A stretch of DNA of 64,000 bases from Acidobacteriaceae bacterium. Lineage in GTDB: Bacteria > Acidobacteriota > Terriglobia > Terriglobales > Acidobacteriaceae. Position numbers and translations under genes: made by a program. A model generated the notes under the pieces. The model saw only the letters and a list, made by a program, of their open reading frames with translations. It made no database searches and had not been told where the DNA came from. Shown here in pieces: positions 44,393 through 52,208 of the stretch. The stretch's first letter is position 1. Every line of letters begins with the position of its first letter. The stretch lies in the NCBI GenBank assembly GCA_903642235.1, contig CAHJWL010000012.1, positions 1 through 64,000 of the forward strand, written 5' to 3'.

Positions 44393-45517
44393 TCAGGCTC
44401 GCCGTGCGCGGCCAGGCGCAGCGAGGACACGCGTGTAGACCTCTGTGTAGTGCCGGGTCATACGAGCGGCGGAGAAGCTGGACTCGACGAGATCGCGTGC
44501 GCTTGTGCCGAGCTGCTGGCGGAGGGCGGGATCGGCGAGCAGGGTCCTGATGGCTGACGTGAGGGCGTCGACATCGCTGGGCGGAACAAGCAGACCTGTC
44601 TCGTGCGCGCTAATAAGGGAGGGGACCTCGCCGACGGAGGTGGCGACGATGGGCAGGCTGCTGGCCATGGCCTCCAGGAGCGACATGGGAAGGCCCTCCT
44701 GGCGCGAGGAGGAGACGAGGAGGTCGAGCGAGGCGTAGACGCCGGGCATGCTGTCTTTGCGGCCAAGAAAGGCGACTTGATCCTGAATGCCGAGTGTCTG
44801 CGCGAGCTGCTCGAGGCTGGAGCGATCCGGTCCGTCCCCGATGAGCTGGAAACGTATCGATGGAAGCTCCTTGAGAACGCGGGCGGCCGCCTGCAGGAAG
44901 AGATCCGGACCTTTCTCAGGGGAGAGACGGCCGACGAAGCCGACGATCAGGGGAGAGGCAGTCTGCTGTGACCGGCCGGCCGGCGTGTGCGCGAGAAAGG
45001 GCCGGGTGTCGACACCGTTTGCGATCCGCGTGAGCCGGTTCGCGGCAAAGCCGGCGGAAAGAAGCCGCCCGTACACATCCTGCGAGACGGCGACCACGGC
45101 AGCAAAAGAGCGGAGGATGCGCCGGTCGATCCATCCATACGCGCGAAGCGGTGCGGTGGTCTCTATCCAGTTGTGGCAGGTGGAGAGAATGGGGATGGAC
45201 GCGTTCCGAAGAGCGGCCCAGGCGTAAAGATCGGCTTTATAGCCATGAGCGTGGACGACGTCCGCGCCGATCAACTGCGCGAGATCGCGGATGCGGCCGG
45301 GGAGTGAGAGATCCAGCTGGCCGTGGCAGGTGACGATGTGCGTGGGAATGGAACGGCGGACGGCCGCTGCCTGCAGATCGAGATTGGGATGAGGCAGGTT
45401 TTCAAAGACAGCGATCTCACTCTCATCGCCTTGAGCAATGAGGCCCTGCGAGAGATTAAGGATGACGGCCTCTGCGCCATACATGCCGCCGCTGCTGATG
45501 AGGTGGAGGATTTTCAT
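44393..45517 (-). CDS. Glycosyltransferase family 4
   Basis: 374 residues of GT-B fold with the family start MKILHLISSGGMYGAEAVILNLS. Next come VVHAHGYKADLYA and the donor-binding half: IVGFVGRLSPEKGPDLFLQAA, FQLIGDGPDRSSLEQLA and the E-x7-E motif SSRQEGLPMSLLEAMA. It overlaps the deacetylase gene upstream by 4 bp (ATGA) and is followed by the next GT4 after 2 bp, so translation is coupled. Its acceptor is probably a lipid-linked EPS intermediate. Confidence 0.95.
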   Translation of the reverse strand: MKILHLISSGGMYGAEAVILNLSQGLIAQGDESEIAVFENLPHPNLDLQAAAVRRSIPTHIVTCHGQLDLSLPGRIRDLAQLIGADVVHAHGYKADLYAWAALRNASIPILSTCHNWIETTAPLRAYGWIDRRILRSFAAVVAVSQDVYGRLLSAGFAANRLTRIANGVDTRPFLAHTPAGRSQQTASPLIVGFVGRLSPEKGPDLFLQAAARVLKELPSIRFQLIGDGPDRSSLEQLAQTLGIQDQVAFLGRKDSMPGVYASLDLLVSSSRQEGLPMSLLEAMASSLPIVATSVGEVPSLISAHETGLLVPPSDVDALTSAIRTLLADPALRQQLGTSARDLVESSFSAARMTRHYTEVYTRVLAAPGRARRA

Positions 45518-46329
45518 GGCAGCAGACCGTTGTGGCTGCTTGCTCCTTCGGGTTCGCCGGCAGGGGCTGCCTCGCGTTCCTCACGATTGACGAGCGACCA
45601 GAGGCGGCGATAGGCGGTGTCGCCGAGGAGTCGTTTCGCGGCAGTTTTGAGGCGATCGATGCGCTCGAGACGGAGGAGGGTACCGGTGGCGGGGTCAAGG
45701 AGACGCGTGAGGAAGGGAACGTCAGCATCAGCCTGGAGATTGAGGCGGCCGACGCAGCGGCCCAGCGGCTCGGGTTCGGGGCAGGGAACGGAGGTGAAGA
45801 CCTGCGTGTAGCCGGCGGCCCAGCAGGCGTCGAGGACGGCTCGATTGAAGCGGCCGCCGGGGAGCGACAGCGTGGTGATGCTGGCGCTGAGAGTGTCTTC
45901 AAGGAGGAGACGGGCGACGCGCAGCTCGCGGTCAAGCTGTGCGGGGGAGCAGTGCGTGAGGAGCGTGTGGGTGAGGCCGTGCGCGCCGATGCTCTGGCCG
46001 GCGGCGTGCAACTCGCGCAGATGGTGGGCCTGCAGGAAGCCCGGCCTGGTGCCGGTCCAGCCCGCCGTGATGAAGAAGTGCGCGGAGAGCTGGTTGGCCT
46101 GGAGGATAGGCAGGGCTTCGGTCAGGTTGGAGAGATGGCCGTCATCGAAGGTGATCCGGGGGATGAGGGTGTTGGCAGCGCGAGGCAAGCGGAAGAAGGC
46201 GGCGTGCTCGGCGAAGGTGGAGGTGCTGGTGACGTAGGAGTAGGCTGACGGGGCGGATCGCAGCTCGTGGTAGAGGAGGAAGAGGCTGCGGGGCTGGGAG
46301 CTGGGTGCCGGTCTCTTCACGTCGTGCAC
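45514..46329 (-). CDS. Polysaccharide deacetylase family protein (NodB homology)
   Basis: 271 residues from a GTG at 46329. The NodB metal site is present: ITFDDGHLSN and the His pair in GAHGLTHTLLTHCS, then LSLPGGRFNRAVLDACWAAGYTQVF. A deacetylase of this kind may remove N- or O-acetyl groups from the EPS or from a precursor. There is no signal peptide, so a cytoplasmic step is more likely unless export is by another route. It is first in the minus-strand operon running 46329 to 43167. Confidence 0.9.
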   Translation of the reverse strand: MHDVKRPAPSSQPRSLFLLYHELRSAPSAYSYVTSTSTFAEHAAFFRLPRAANTLIPRITFDDGHLSNLTEALPILQANQLSAHFFITAGWTGTRPGFLQAHHLRELHAAGQSIGAHGLTHTLLTHCSPAQLDRELRVARLLLEDTLSASITTLSLPGGRFNRAVLDACWAAGYTQVFTSVPCPEPEPLGRCVGRLNLQADADVPFLTRLLDPATGTLLRLERIDRLKTAAKRLLGDTAYRRLWSLVNREEREAAPAGEPEGASSHNGLLP

Positions 46330-46431
46330 GGGAGTGTTCCACCAAAAGGGTATCGTTGACCAACAGCGACTCCCTCATAGTAGAGGACGGCGGCAGATGC
46401 GGAATGCCACAAAAGGGGATGTGAGCGGGCG

Positions 46432-47415
46432 ATGCTGACAGGGCACGAGGTGGCCGGGGCGACAGGACGCGTGAGCGTGGTGATTCCTGCGTACAACGTG
46501 GCAGGATTTTTGCCGGAGACGCTGCGAACCGTGTTTGCGCAGACGGTGCAGCCGTACGAGGTGATCGTCGTCAACGATGGATCGCCGGATACGCCGGCGC
46601 TCGAGGCGGTGCTGGCGCCGTTCCGGGACCGGATTGTGTACCTGGCGCAGGAGAACCGGGGGCTTTCGGGTGCGCGGAATACAGGGATTGCGGCGGCGAC
46701 GGGCGACCTGATTGCACTGCTCGATGGCGATGACCTGTGGGAGCCGGAGTACCTGCGGATGCAGATGGAGTTTCTACGGGCGCATGCGGAGTACGACGCG
46801 GTGTACTGCAATGCCGTGTTCTTTGGGGAGTCGATCTATGCGGGCCAGGACTACATGACGGTCTGTCCTTCGACGGGCGAGGCGAATTCGGCGGCTTTGA
46901 TTGCGCGGCGATGTCATGTGTTTGTGTCGATTCTCGCGCGGGCGGCGGTGCTGAAGGCTGTGGGTTTTGACGAGGCATTGCGATCGAGTGAGGACTTTGA
47001 TTGCTGGCTGCGCATGACGTCGGCGGGGCACAGGATCGGGTATCACCGCGAGGTTCTGGTGCGATATCGCAAGCACCGGGCGAGCCTGTCGTCGGATCCG
47101 ACGTGGATGGCACAGGCGAACCTGACGGTGCTGAACAAGGCGCTGGGGCTGTGGCCGGAGGGCTCGACGGAGACCGGTCTGCTGCGCGAGGCGATTGCGC
47201 GCAAGACTGCGGAGCTTGAGACGATTCGCGGTAAGCTGGCGTTGAAGGCGCACGATGCGCCTGCGGCTGTGGCACATCTACGGCGGGCGAATGAGTTCTA
47301 TAAGAGCGCGAAGCTGCGAGGCGTGGTGGCGCTGGTTCGGTACGTGCCGGCGCTGGTGCTCCGGGCGTTTACGTGGCGGGAACGCGTGGTGCGCTCGTAC
47401 CGGGGGACCAGCTAG
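46432..47415 (+). CDS. Glycosyltransferase family 2
   Basis: 327 residues. The GT-A core has VSVVIPAYNVAGFLPETLRTVFAQTV, VIVVNDGSPD, RGLSGARNTGIAAATGDLIALLDGDDLWEPEYL (DxD = DGDD) and SEDFDCWLRMTSAGHRIGYH. It likely transfers a sugar to the growing EPS repeat. It diverges from the deacetylase operon with a 102-bp gap, and the frameshifted acyltransferase follows on the same strand after about 10-20 bp. Confidence 0.94.
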   Translation: MLTGHEVAGATGRVSVVIPAYNVAGFLPETLRTVFAQTVQPYEVIVVNDGSPDTPALEAVLAPFRDRIVYLAQENRGLSGARNTGIAAATGDLIALLDGDDLWEPEYLRMQMEFLRAHAEYDAVYCNAVFFGESIYAGQDYMTVCPSTGEANSAALIARRCHVFVSILARAAVLKAVGFDEALRSSEDFDCWLRMTSAGHRIGYHREVLVRYRKHRASLSSDPTWMAQANLTVLNKALGLWPEGSTETGLLREAIARKTAELETIRGKLALKAHDAPAAVAHLRRANEFYKSAKLRGVVALVRYVPALVLRAFTWRERVVRSYRGTS

Positions 47416-47425
47416 GGCCAAAGCT

Positions 47426-48582
47426 TTGCGCGCGGGCGTGGGCGATCTCGCGCGTGAAGGAGCCGCTCGTTCCGGCTATGCTCCGACTCTTGACGGATGG
47501 CGCACCATTGCTGTCTTCGCCGTGATTTCATTTCACGCGCCGATGATCTCCATCGGCCGGCTCAGTCTGATGCGCTGCAGCAGTATGGCGATCGCGGGGT
47601 GCAGCTTTTCTTTGCGATCAGCGGCGTTCTGATCTGTTCGCGGCTGCTTGAGGAGCAGCGGATGCATGGGTCGATTTCGCTGCGGGGCTTTTATCTGCGG
47701 CGGCTCTTTCGCATTCAGCCGGCGGCTGTAGTGATGTTGGGCGCCGTCGTGCTCCTGGGACTGGTTGGCGTTCTTCACATATCGGCTGCGCCGACGGTCG
47801 CTTCCTTGCTGTCATACCGGAACTTCTATGACGCTCTGAGCGGGGCGGCGACCGCGGATGACCGGTACACGGCGCATTTCTGGTCGCTGGCGATCGAGGA
47901 GCACTTCTATCTGCTTCTGCCGGCGATTCTGGTGCTGTTTCGGCGGCGCGCGGTGACAGTGCTGGCGGTGCTGTCTGGAGTCTTCGTGGTGTGGCCGCCG
48001 GTGGCTCACGTGCTGGGGCTCACGACAGATGAGTTCTCCTACAAGCGGACGGATCTGGCGCTCGAAGATCTGCTGGTTCCGGCTTTGCTGGCGGTGCTGC
48101 TGACGCGGCCGACGTTTCGCGCGGCGATGCTGCGGGTGTCGCAGCATGGCACATTGATCGGACTGGTGATGGTGGGTGTGCTGGTCTCGGAGGTGGTGCT
48201 GGGCGGTCATCTGACGCACCAGATCACGTGCGTCGGCTTTCCGCTGATGGTGGTGAGCACGATGCTGCATCCGGAGGAGTGGTTGGGGCGACTGCTCGAG
48301 ACGCCTGTGTTTACGTTTCTCGGACGGATCTCGTACAGCCTGTACCTGTGGCAGCAGCTGTTCTTCATTCGCCGGCCGGAGACGTCGGTGCTGCGGCATG
48401 TGCAGGGATGGCCGGTGAATCTGGCGGGGGCAATCCTGTGCGCTGTTGGCAGCTACTACCTGGTGGAGAAGCCGCTGCTGCGGCTGGGGCATCGGGTGGC
48501 GCCGCCGGTGACGCCGGGGCGGGCGGATCTTGCGGGGACGCCGGTGAAGCAGGGGCGACAGCAGGTTCCTGCAGGGGGATAG
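47426..48582 (+). pseudogene. Frameshifted acyltransferase-3 family membrane protein
   Basis: The N-terminal part, from a TTG at 47426 or a GTG at 47438, reads YAPTLDGWRTIAVFAVISFHAP, the typical acyltransferase-3 start. It shifts frame near 47567. The rest continues one frame over as LQQYGDRGVQLFFAISGVLICSRLL, SLAIEEHFYLLLPAILVLF, ISYSLYLWQQLFF and SYYLVEKPLLRLGHR. The two halves join perfectly if one base is restored before GAT. If the gene is truly broken, the EPS loses an O-acyl modification; if this is a sequencing error, the protein would have about 380 residues with 9-10 transmembrane segments. Confidence 0.85.
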
Positions 48583-48617
48583 GGCTCGGTTCAGGGTGGC
48601 TGCGACCAGCACAGTGT

Positions 48618-48652
48618 GAACAGCAGATCCCTAAGGGATGACAACAAAGGAA
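48618..48652 (+). repeat. Dispersed hairpin repeat copy
   Basis: GAACAGCAGATCCCTAAGG followed by GATGACAACAAAGG, with an ATCCC-TAA-GGGAT stem. It lies between the convergent acyltransferase and VOC genes. Confidence 0.85.
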
Positions 48653-48741
48653 GGTCGGATGACAAGAGCGAGAGCGATCGCACCAAGGGCAGGGCCTCTT
48701 GCGACAAGAGAGGAGCGGATGACGATGGGCTTTAACCTGTC

Positions 48742-49239
48742 TCAGCGAGGTGCTTCGACGAGTTCCAAGAGCTGGCGCGACTTGGTGTAGATCCAGGCGA
48801 TGCGGCGGCCACCGAAGGCCACGGCGGGGGCGGGCTGGGTGACGATGAGGCACTTCAAGCGCTTGGCGTGGGCGAGCGCGGCGTCGAGGTCGGCGGTCTC
48901 AAAGCAGAGGTGGTAGGCGGCGCCGCCGCCCTTGGCAAGGGTGGCGCGGATGGGCGAGTCGTCGGTGAGAGGAGCGATGAGCTCGATCTCGGCGACGTCG
49001 GTTGCGTGCGTGGTGAGGAAGTTGACCGAGACGCGCTGGATCGGGTCGTCGAAGGGGCCGGAGGTCACGCGGTAGCCGAAGAGCGCCGTCATGAGCTCCG
49101 TGGTCGGGCCGAGCTCGGGGACGGCGACGCCGACGTGAAGGAGACGAAAGCCGAGCGCCTGCAGGTCTGGATCGGGGGTGGGCTGGAACTCGCCTGCGAG
49201 GACTTCCTCTGCGGCGGTCTGCGGGGAAAACGGAGTCAC
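48742..49239 (-). CDS. VOC-family protein, methylmalonyl-CoA-epimerase-like
   Basis: 165 residues. It has the two-module VOC fold with likely metal ligands in GFRLLHVGVAVP, AAYHLCFETADL and RQLLELVEAP (His, His, Glu), the pattern of methylmalonyl-CoA epimerase and glyoxalase-like proteins. The gene is last in the four-gene minus-strand operon and overlaps the ACP stop by 4 bp. Given its partners, it may isomerise or hydrolyse an ACP-bound acyl unit; this is an inference. Confidence 0.9.
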   Translation of the reverse strand: MTPFSPQTAAEEVLAGEFQPTPDPDLQALGFRLLHVGVAVPELGPTTELMTALFGYRVTSGPFDDPIQRVSVNFLTTHATDVAEIELIAPLTDDSPIRATLAKGGGAAYHLCFETADLDAALAHAKRLKCLIVTQPAPAVAFGGRRIAWIYTKSRQLLELVEAPR

Positions 49240-49484
49240 AGGGCGACGCCTTTTTCAGCGAGCGCGGCCTGCAGTTTGGCGACGGAGGTGAGGTCCGGGA
49301 TGCGCTGCGGGTCAAACTGAACGCCGTACTCGCCTTCGAGCGCGAGGATGACCTGGAGGTGCGTGAAAGAGTCCCAGGACTCGAGGGTCTGGGTGGAGAG
49401 CTCGGGCGTGACCTCGGCTGAGGGGATATCGAGGGTATCAGCGAGAAGCGAGCGAAGGGATTCCGGAACTGGCTGCGAGGTCAT
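49236..49484 (-). CDS. Acyl carrier protein
   Basis: 82 residues with the four-helix ACP layout. The phosphopantetheine Ser is residue 39 in WDSFTHLQVILALEGEYGV, with Phe-Thr where many ACPs have Leu-Asp. A GGAAGG site precedes the ATG. It overlaps the 3' end of the FkbH-like gene by 47 bp and the VOC start by 4 bp, so expression is tightly coupled. It is a dedicated ACP, not the fatty-acid one, since it is embedded in the EPS locus. Confidence 0.94.
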   Translation of the reverse strand: MTSQPVPESLRSLLADTLDIPSAEVTPELSTQTLESWDSFTHLQVILALEGEYGVQFDPQRIPDLTSVAKLQAALAEKGVAL

Positions 49485-51399
49485 CGGTGGTACTTCCTTC
49501 CAGGGTTATCCAGGGGGGTGTGGCGGGGAGGTGAGTGTTGAGGTCGAGTTTGAAAAAGAGCGACTCAGAGGGTTCGGTTGGGTCATGCGGAAAGCTGGTG
49601 AAACCATGATCAGGATAGAAGCTGGCGGCGGGCGCGTTTTTTTTGCTGGGGAGGAACTCGCCGATGAGCCGTGTGGCGCCGAGATGGGCGGCGTGTTGGG
49701 CGAGATGCGCGAGCAGCGCGGTTTCAATGCCGCGGCCGATCACGCGGCAGGAGAGCAGAAGGGAGTCGATGGTGCAGGTGGCGCCCTCCGTGCGGGCGAG
49801 AGCGAGGCCGACCACGCCGGCGTCGCCGAAACGATCGCGCACGCGCACGACGACGGCCTGGGCGGCGGGATCGGCGGAAAAGGCCTCGACGTCGGCGGCG
49901 GAGTAGCGGCGAGTGGTGAGATTGAACTGGTTGGTCTTGCCGAGGAGCTGCACGGAGCGGGCGAGTGGGCCGTCGAGGGCGCTTGCGAAGGTGCAGACGA
50001 TGCCGAGGGAGGCGAGGAACTCGTCGCGATCGCCGGCGGTGGCTTCAAGGGTGGCCCGTTGCGCCTGAGCCTTGTACTCCGTGAGGCGATGCTGATCGTC
50101 GGCGGTGACGCGCAGGACGTCGAAGAAGGGTTCGTCGGCAAGCAGGTCCAGGAGACGCCAAGGCTCGGCGACCGGAACCTCAAGGACGGCGACCTCGGGC
50201 AGTCGCTGGCGGATGGCTTCGGCTTCGACCGGATTGTCGTCAATGAAGACAAAGGAGTCCAAGCCGAGGGAGAGCTCCTGCGCAAGCTCGCGTATGGACT
50301 GCGACTTCTCGTTCCAATTGATCTTGAGCGCGGCGAAGTCGTCGAGGGTGAGGGCGAGATCGGCGGCGCGGGCGGTGAAGGCCTCACGGACGTCCGCCTC
50401 GTTGTTCTTCGAGACCGCGGCGAGGAGGATGCCGCGCGAGGCGAGCTGCTTGAGGTGGCGCTGGTAGAGAAAAAAGGGCGTTCCGGGGAAGGTGGCTCCG
50501 GTGACGATGCCCTGCACGCCGTCTTCACCGAGCACGCCGCCCCACATGGTGTGGTCGAGATCGGTACAGAGGACCTTGCGGGCGGGCTTGTAGAGGGCGC
50601 GGATGGTGCGTGTGAGGGCGTTGGCGTAGGGGGCGAAGTTCAGGGCTGCGACGGGGAGGCGTGAGGAGAGAAAGAGGCGCTGGTCGGTCCAGCGGGCGCG
50701 GCCGTGGTGCGCGGCGAGCGCGTCGAGGTCGAAGAAGGCGCAGTCGGAGATGGAGGCGCAGATTTGGGCGAGCTGGGCGTTGAGGCTGGCGACGGCGCGC
50801 GGGAGGCTGTGCGGCAGGTTGGCGTCGCCGACCGGACCGAGAGAGGAGCTGTGGGGGACGACGAAGCCCTGCATGACGATGCGGGCCCGGCTGTTCGCGC
50901 GCGCACTCCGCAGGAGGTGAGCGAGGTGCTGGACCGAGCTGGCGACTTCAGCGTCGACGGCGGAGCCGACGCCATCGGCGCAGAGATCAGGAAGGCGGCC
51001 AGCGACGTCGTCAAGGTCGAGGAGGACGAGGAGCAAATCGGGGTTGGCGCTGGCGAGGCCGCCCTGTGGACTGAGCAGGTCGTCGACGTAGGAGCCGAAG
51101 CCGCCGAGGCTGGTCTCAAGCAGAAGGCCGGAGAGCAGGGCGGCGGTCTGGAGGTACGGCAGGATGGGCTCGATGGTGACTGAACGAACGAGGAAGGTGC
51201 GCAGCGACTGCATGCCTGGCTGCTGCTTCAGGCTGCCAGCCAGCGTGGTGGCGGCGCGGGCGCAGATCTGGACATCGGACGGCTTGCAGTCGGGCTCGAG
51301 CAAGGCACGCATGGCGGCGAGAGCGGCGGAGGCGTCGTTGGCGGCGGTTGCGGCCTGAAGGGATCGTTTCAGCTCCTGGCGCTGGGCATCGTCAAGCAT
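49438..51399 (-). CDS. HAD-IIIC family FkbH-like protein
   Basis: 653 residues. An N-terminal SGNH-like or unknown domain (about 1-270) precedes the HAD-IIIC core with VLCTDLDHTMWGGVLGEDG (Asp280, Asp282, Thr284), AAVSKNNEADVREAF and FVFIDDNPVEAEAIRQRLPEV. A C-terminal GNAT-like region (about 500-620) follows with CTIDSLLLSCRVIGRGIETALLA. FkbH proteins load a glyceryl unit from 1,3-bisphosphoglycerate onto an ACP in polyketide and other pathways. Here the partner ACP is the next gene. The last 16 codons overlap the ACP gene. Confidence 0.94.
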   Translation of the reverse strand: MLDDAQRQELKRSLQAATAANDASAALAAMRALLEPDCKPSDVQICARAATTLAGSLKQQPGMQSLRTFLVRSVTIEPILPYLQTAALLSGLLLETSLGGFGSYVDDLLSPQGGLASANPDLLLVLLDLDDVAGRLPDLCADGVGSAVDAEVASSVQHLAHLLRSARANSRARIVMQGFVVPHSSSLGPVGDANLPHSLPRAVASLNAQLAQICASISDCAFFDLDALAAHHGRARWTDQRLFLSSRLPVAALNFAPYANALTRTIRALYKPARKVLCTDLDHTMWGGVLGEDGVQGIVTGATFPGTPFFLYQRHLKQLASRGILLAAVSKNNEADVREAFTARAADLALTLDDFAALKINWNEKSQSIRELAQELSLGLDSFVFIDDNPVEAEAIRQRLPEVAVLEVPVAEPWRLLDLLADEPFFDVLRVTADDQHRLTEYKAQAQRATLEATAGDRDEFLASLGIVCTFASALDGPLARSVQLLGKTNQFNLTTRRYSAADVEAFSADPAAQAVVVRVRDRFGDAGVVGLALARTEGATCTIDSLLLSCRVIGRGIETALLAHLAQHAAHLGATRLIGEFLPSKKNAPAASFYPDHGFTSFPHDPTEPSESLFFKLDLNTHLPATPPWITLEGSTTDDLAASSGIPSLASR

Positions 51400-51967
51400 G
51401 GGTGCTCTCCTCGGCCACGGCGGAAGCGGCGGCTGGTGAAGGCGGCGAGGGCCGCATGATGACGCGGCCGGGAACGCCCATCACGGTGGCGCCTTCGGGG
51501 ATGTTGTTGATGACGAGGGTGTTGGCGGCGATCTTGGCTCCGGAGGCAACGCGGATCTTGCCGATGATGGCGGCACCGGTGCCGACGTAGACGTTATCGC
51601 CGAGCGTCGGGGCGCCCTTTCTGCCCATGGCGGAGGTGCCGATGGTGACGCGGTGGGCGATGTCGCAGTTGCGGCCGAGGGTGGCCTCGGGATTGATGTG
51701 GACACCGCCGATATGCGCGATAAAGAGGCCTTCGCCGATGGTGGCGCTGGGATCGATACACATCTCCATAAAGATCTCGCAGAACTTGTTTCCGAGCAGC
51801 GAAAGGACCTTCAAGGGGATGCGCAGGATGAGGGTTGGCGGAGAGACGTTGAGCCAGTTGCCGAGGCGGTACCAGCCGATGGCCCAGACGGCGGGGTTGA
51901 GCCAGATCTCGCGCGAGCTGTTTCCTTTTTGCCGGTAACGGTCGAGATCGGCTTTGAACTTACTCAT
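51392..51967 (-). CDS. Hexapeptide-repeat acetyltransferase, serine O-acetyltransferase-like
   Basis: 191 residues from the ATG at 51967 with a GAAGAGA site; the in-frame start at 52045 reads through a dispersed repeat copy. The N-terminal helix segment (FKADLDRYRQKG) and the left-handed beta-helix with HIGGVHINPEATLGRNCDIAHRVTIG, GDNVYVGTGAAIIGKIRVASGAKI and GVPGRVI match the CysE/SAT catalytic region. In EPS and nonribosomal loci such enzymes often acetylate sugars or other hydroxyls. It is first in the operon and overlaps the FkbH-like gene by 8 bp. Confidence 0.93.
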   Translation of the reverse strand: MSKFKADLDRYRQKGNSSREIWLNPAVWAIGWYRLGNWLNVSPPTLILRIPLKVLSLLGNKFCEIFMEMCIDPSATIGEGLFIAHIGGVHINPEATLGRNCDIAHRVTIGTSAMGRKGAPTLGDNVYVGTGAAIIGKIRVASGAKIAANTLVINNIPEGATVMGVPGRVIMRPSPPSPAAASAVAEESTHA

Positions 51968-52011
51968 GAGGTCTCTTCGGAGAGTTTGACGGAGATGCTG
52001 TTTGAAGCAGA

Positions 52012-52050
52012 AGGACGAAGCAGATCCCTTCGGAATGACAAACAAAAAGC
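52012..52050 (+). repeat. Dispersed hairpin repeat copy (compensated variant)
   Basis: GAAGCAGATCCCTTCGGAATG followed by ACAAACAAAAAG. It lies just upstream of the acetyltransferase gene and creates a false N-terminal extension there. Confidence 0.8.
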
Positions 52051-52208
52051 TAGAACAGAGGAGCTAGAACAGAGAAGCGAAAGCAGAGAAGCTAGACAGA
52101 GACGGTTCGACTAGGCAAGCATAGGGCGGTTCCCGCTTCAAGGCCATACTCCAAACAGGGTAGAGGAAGTGCTCGAATGGAGGCCACTCTCAGCAGGGCG
52201 CGACTTGA

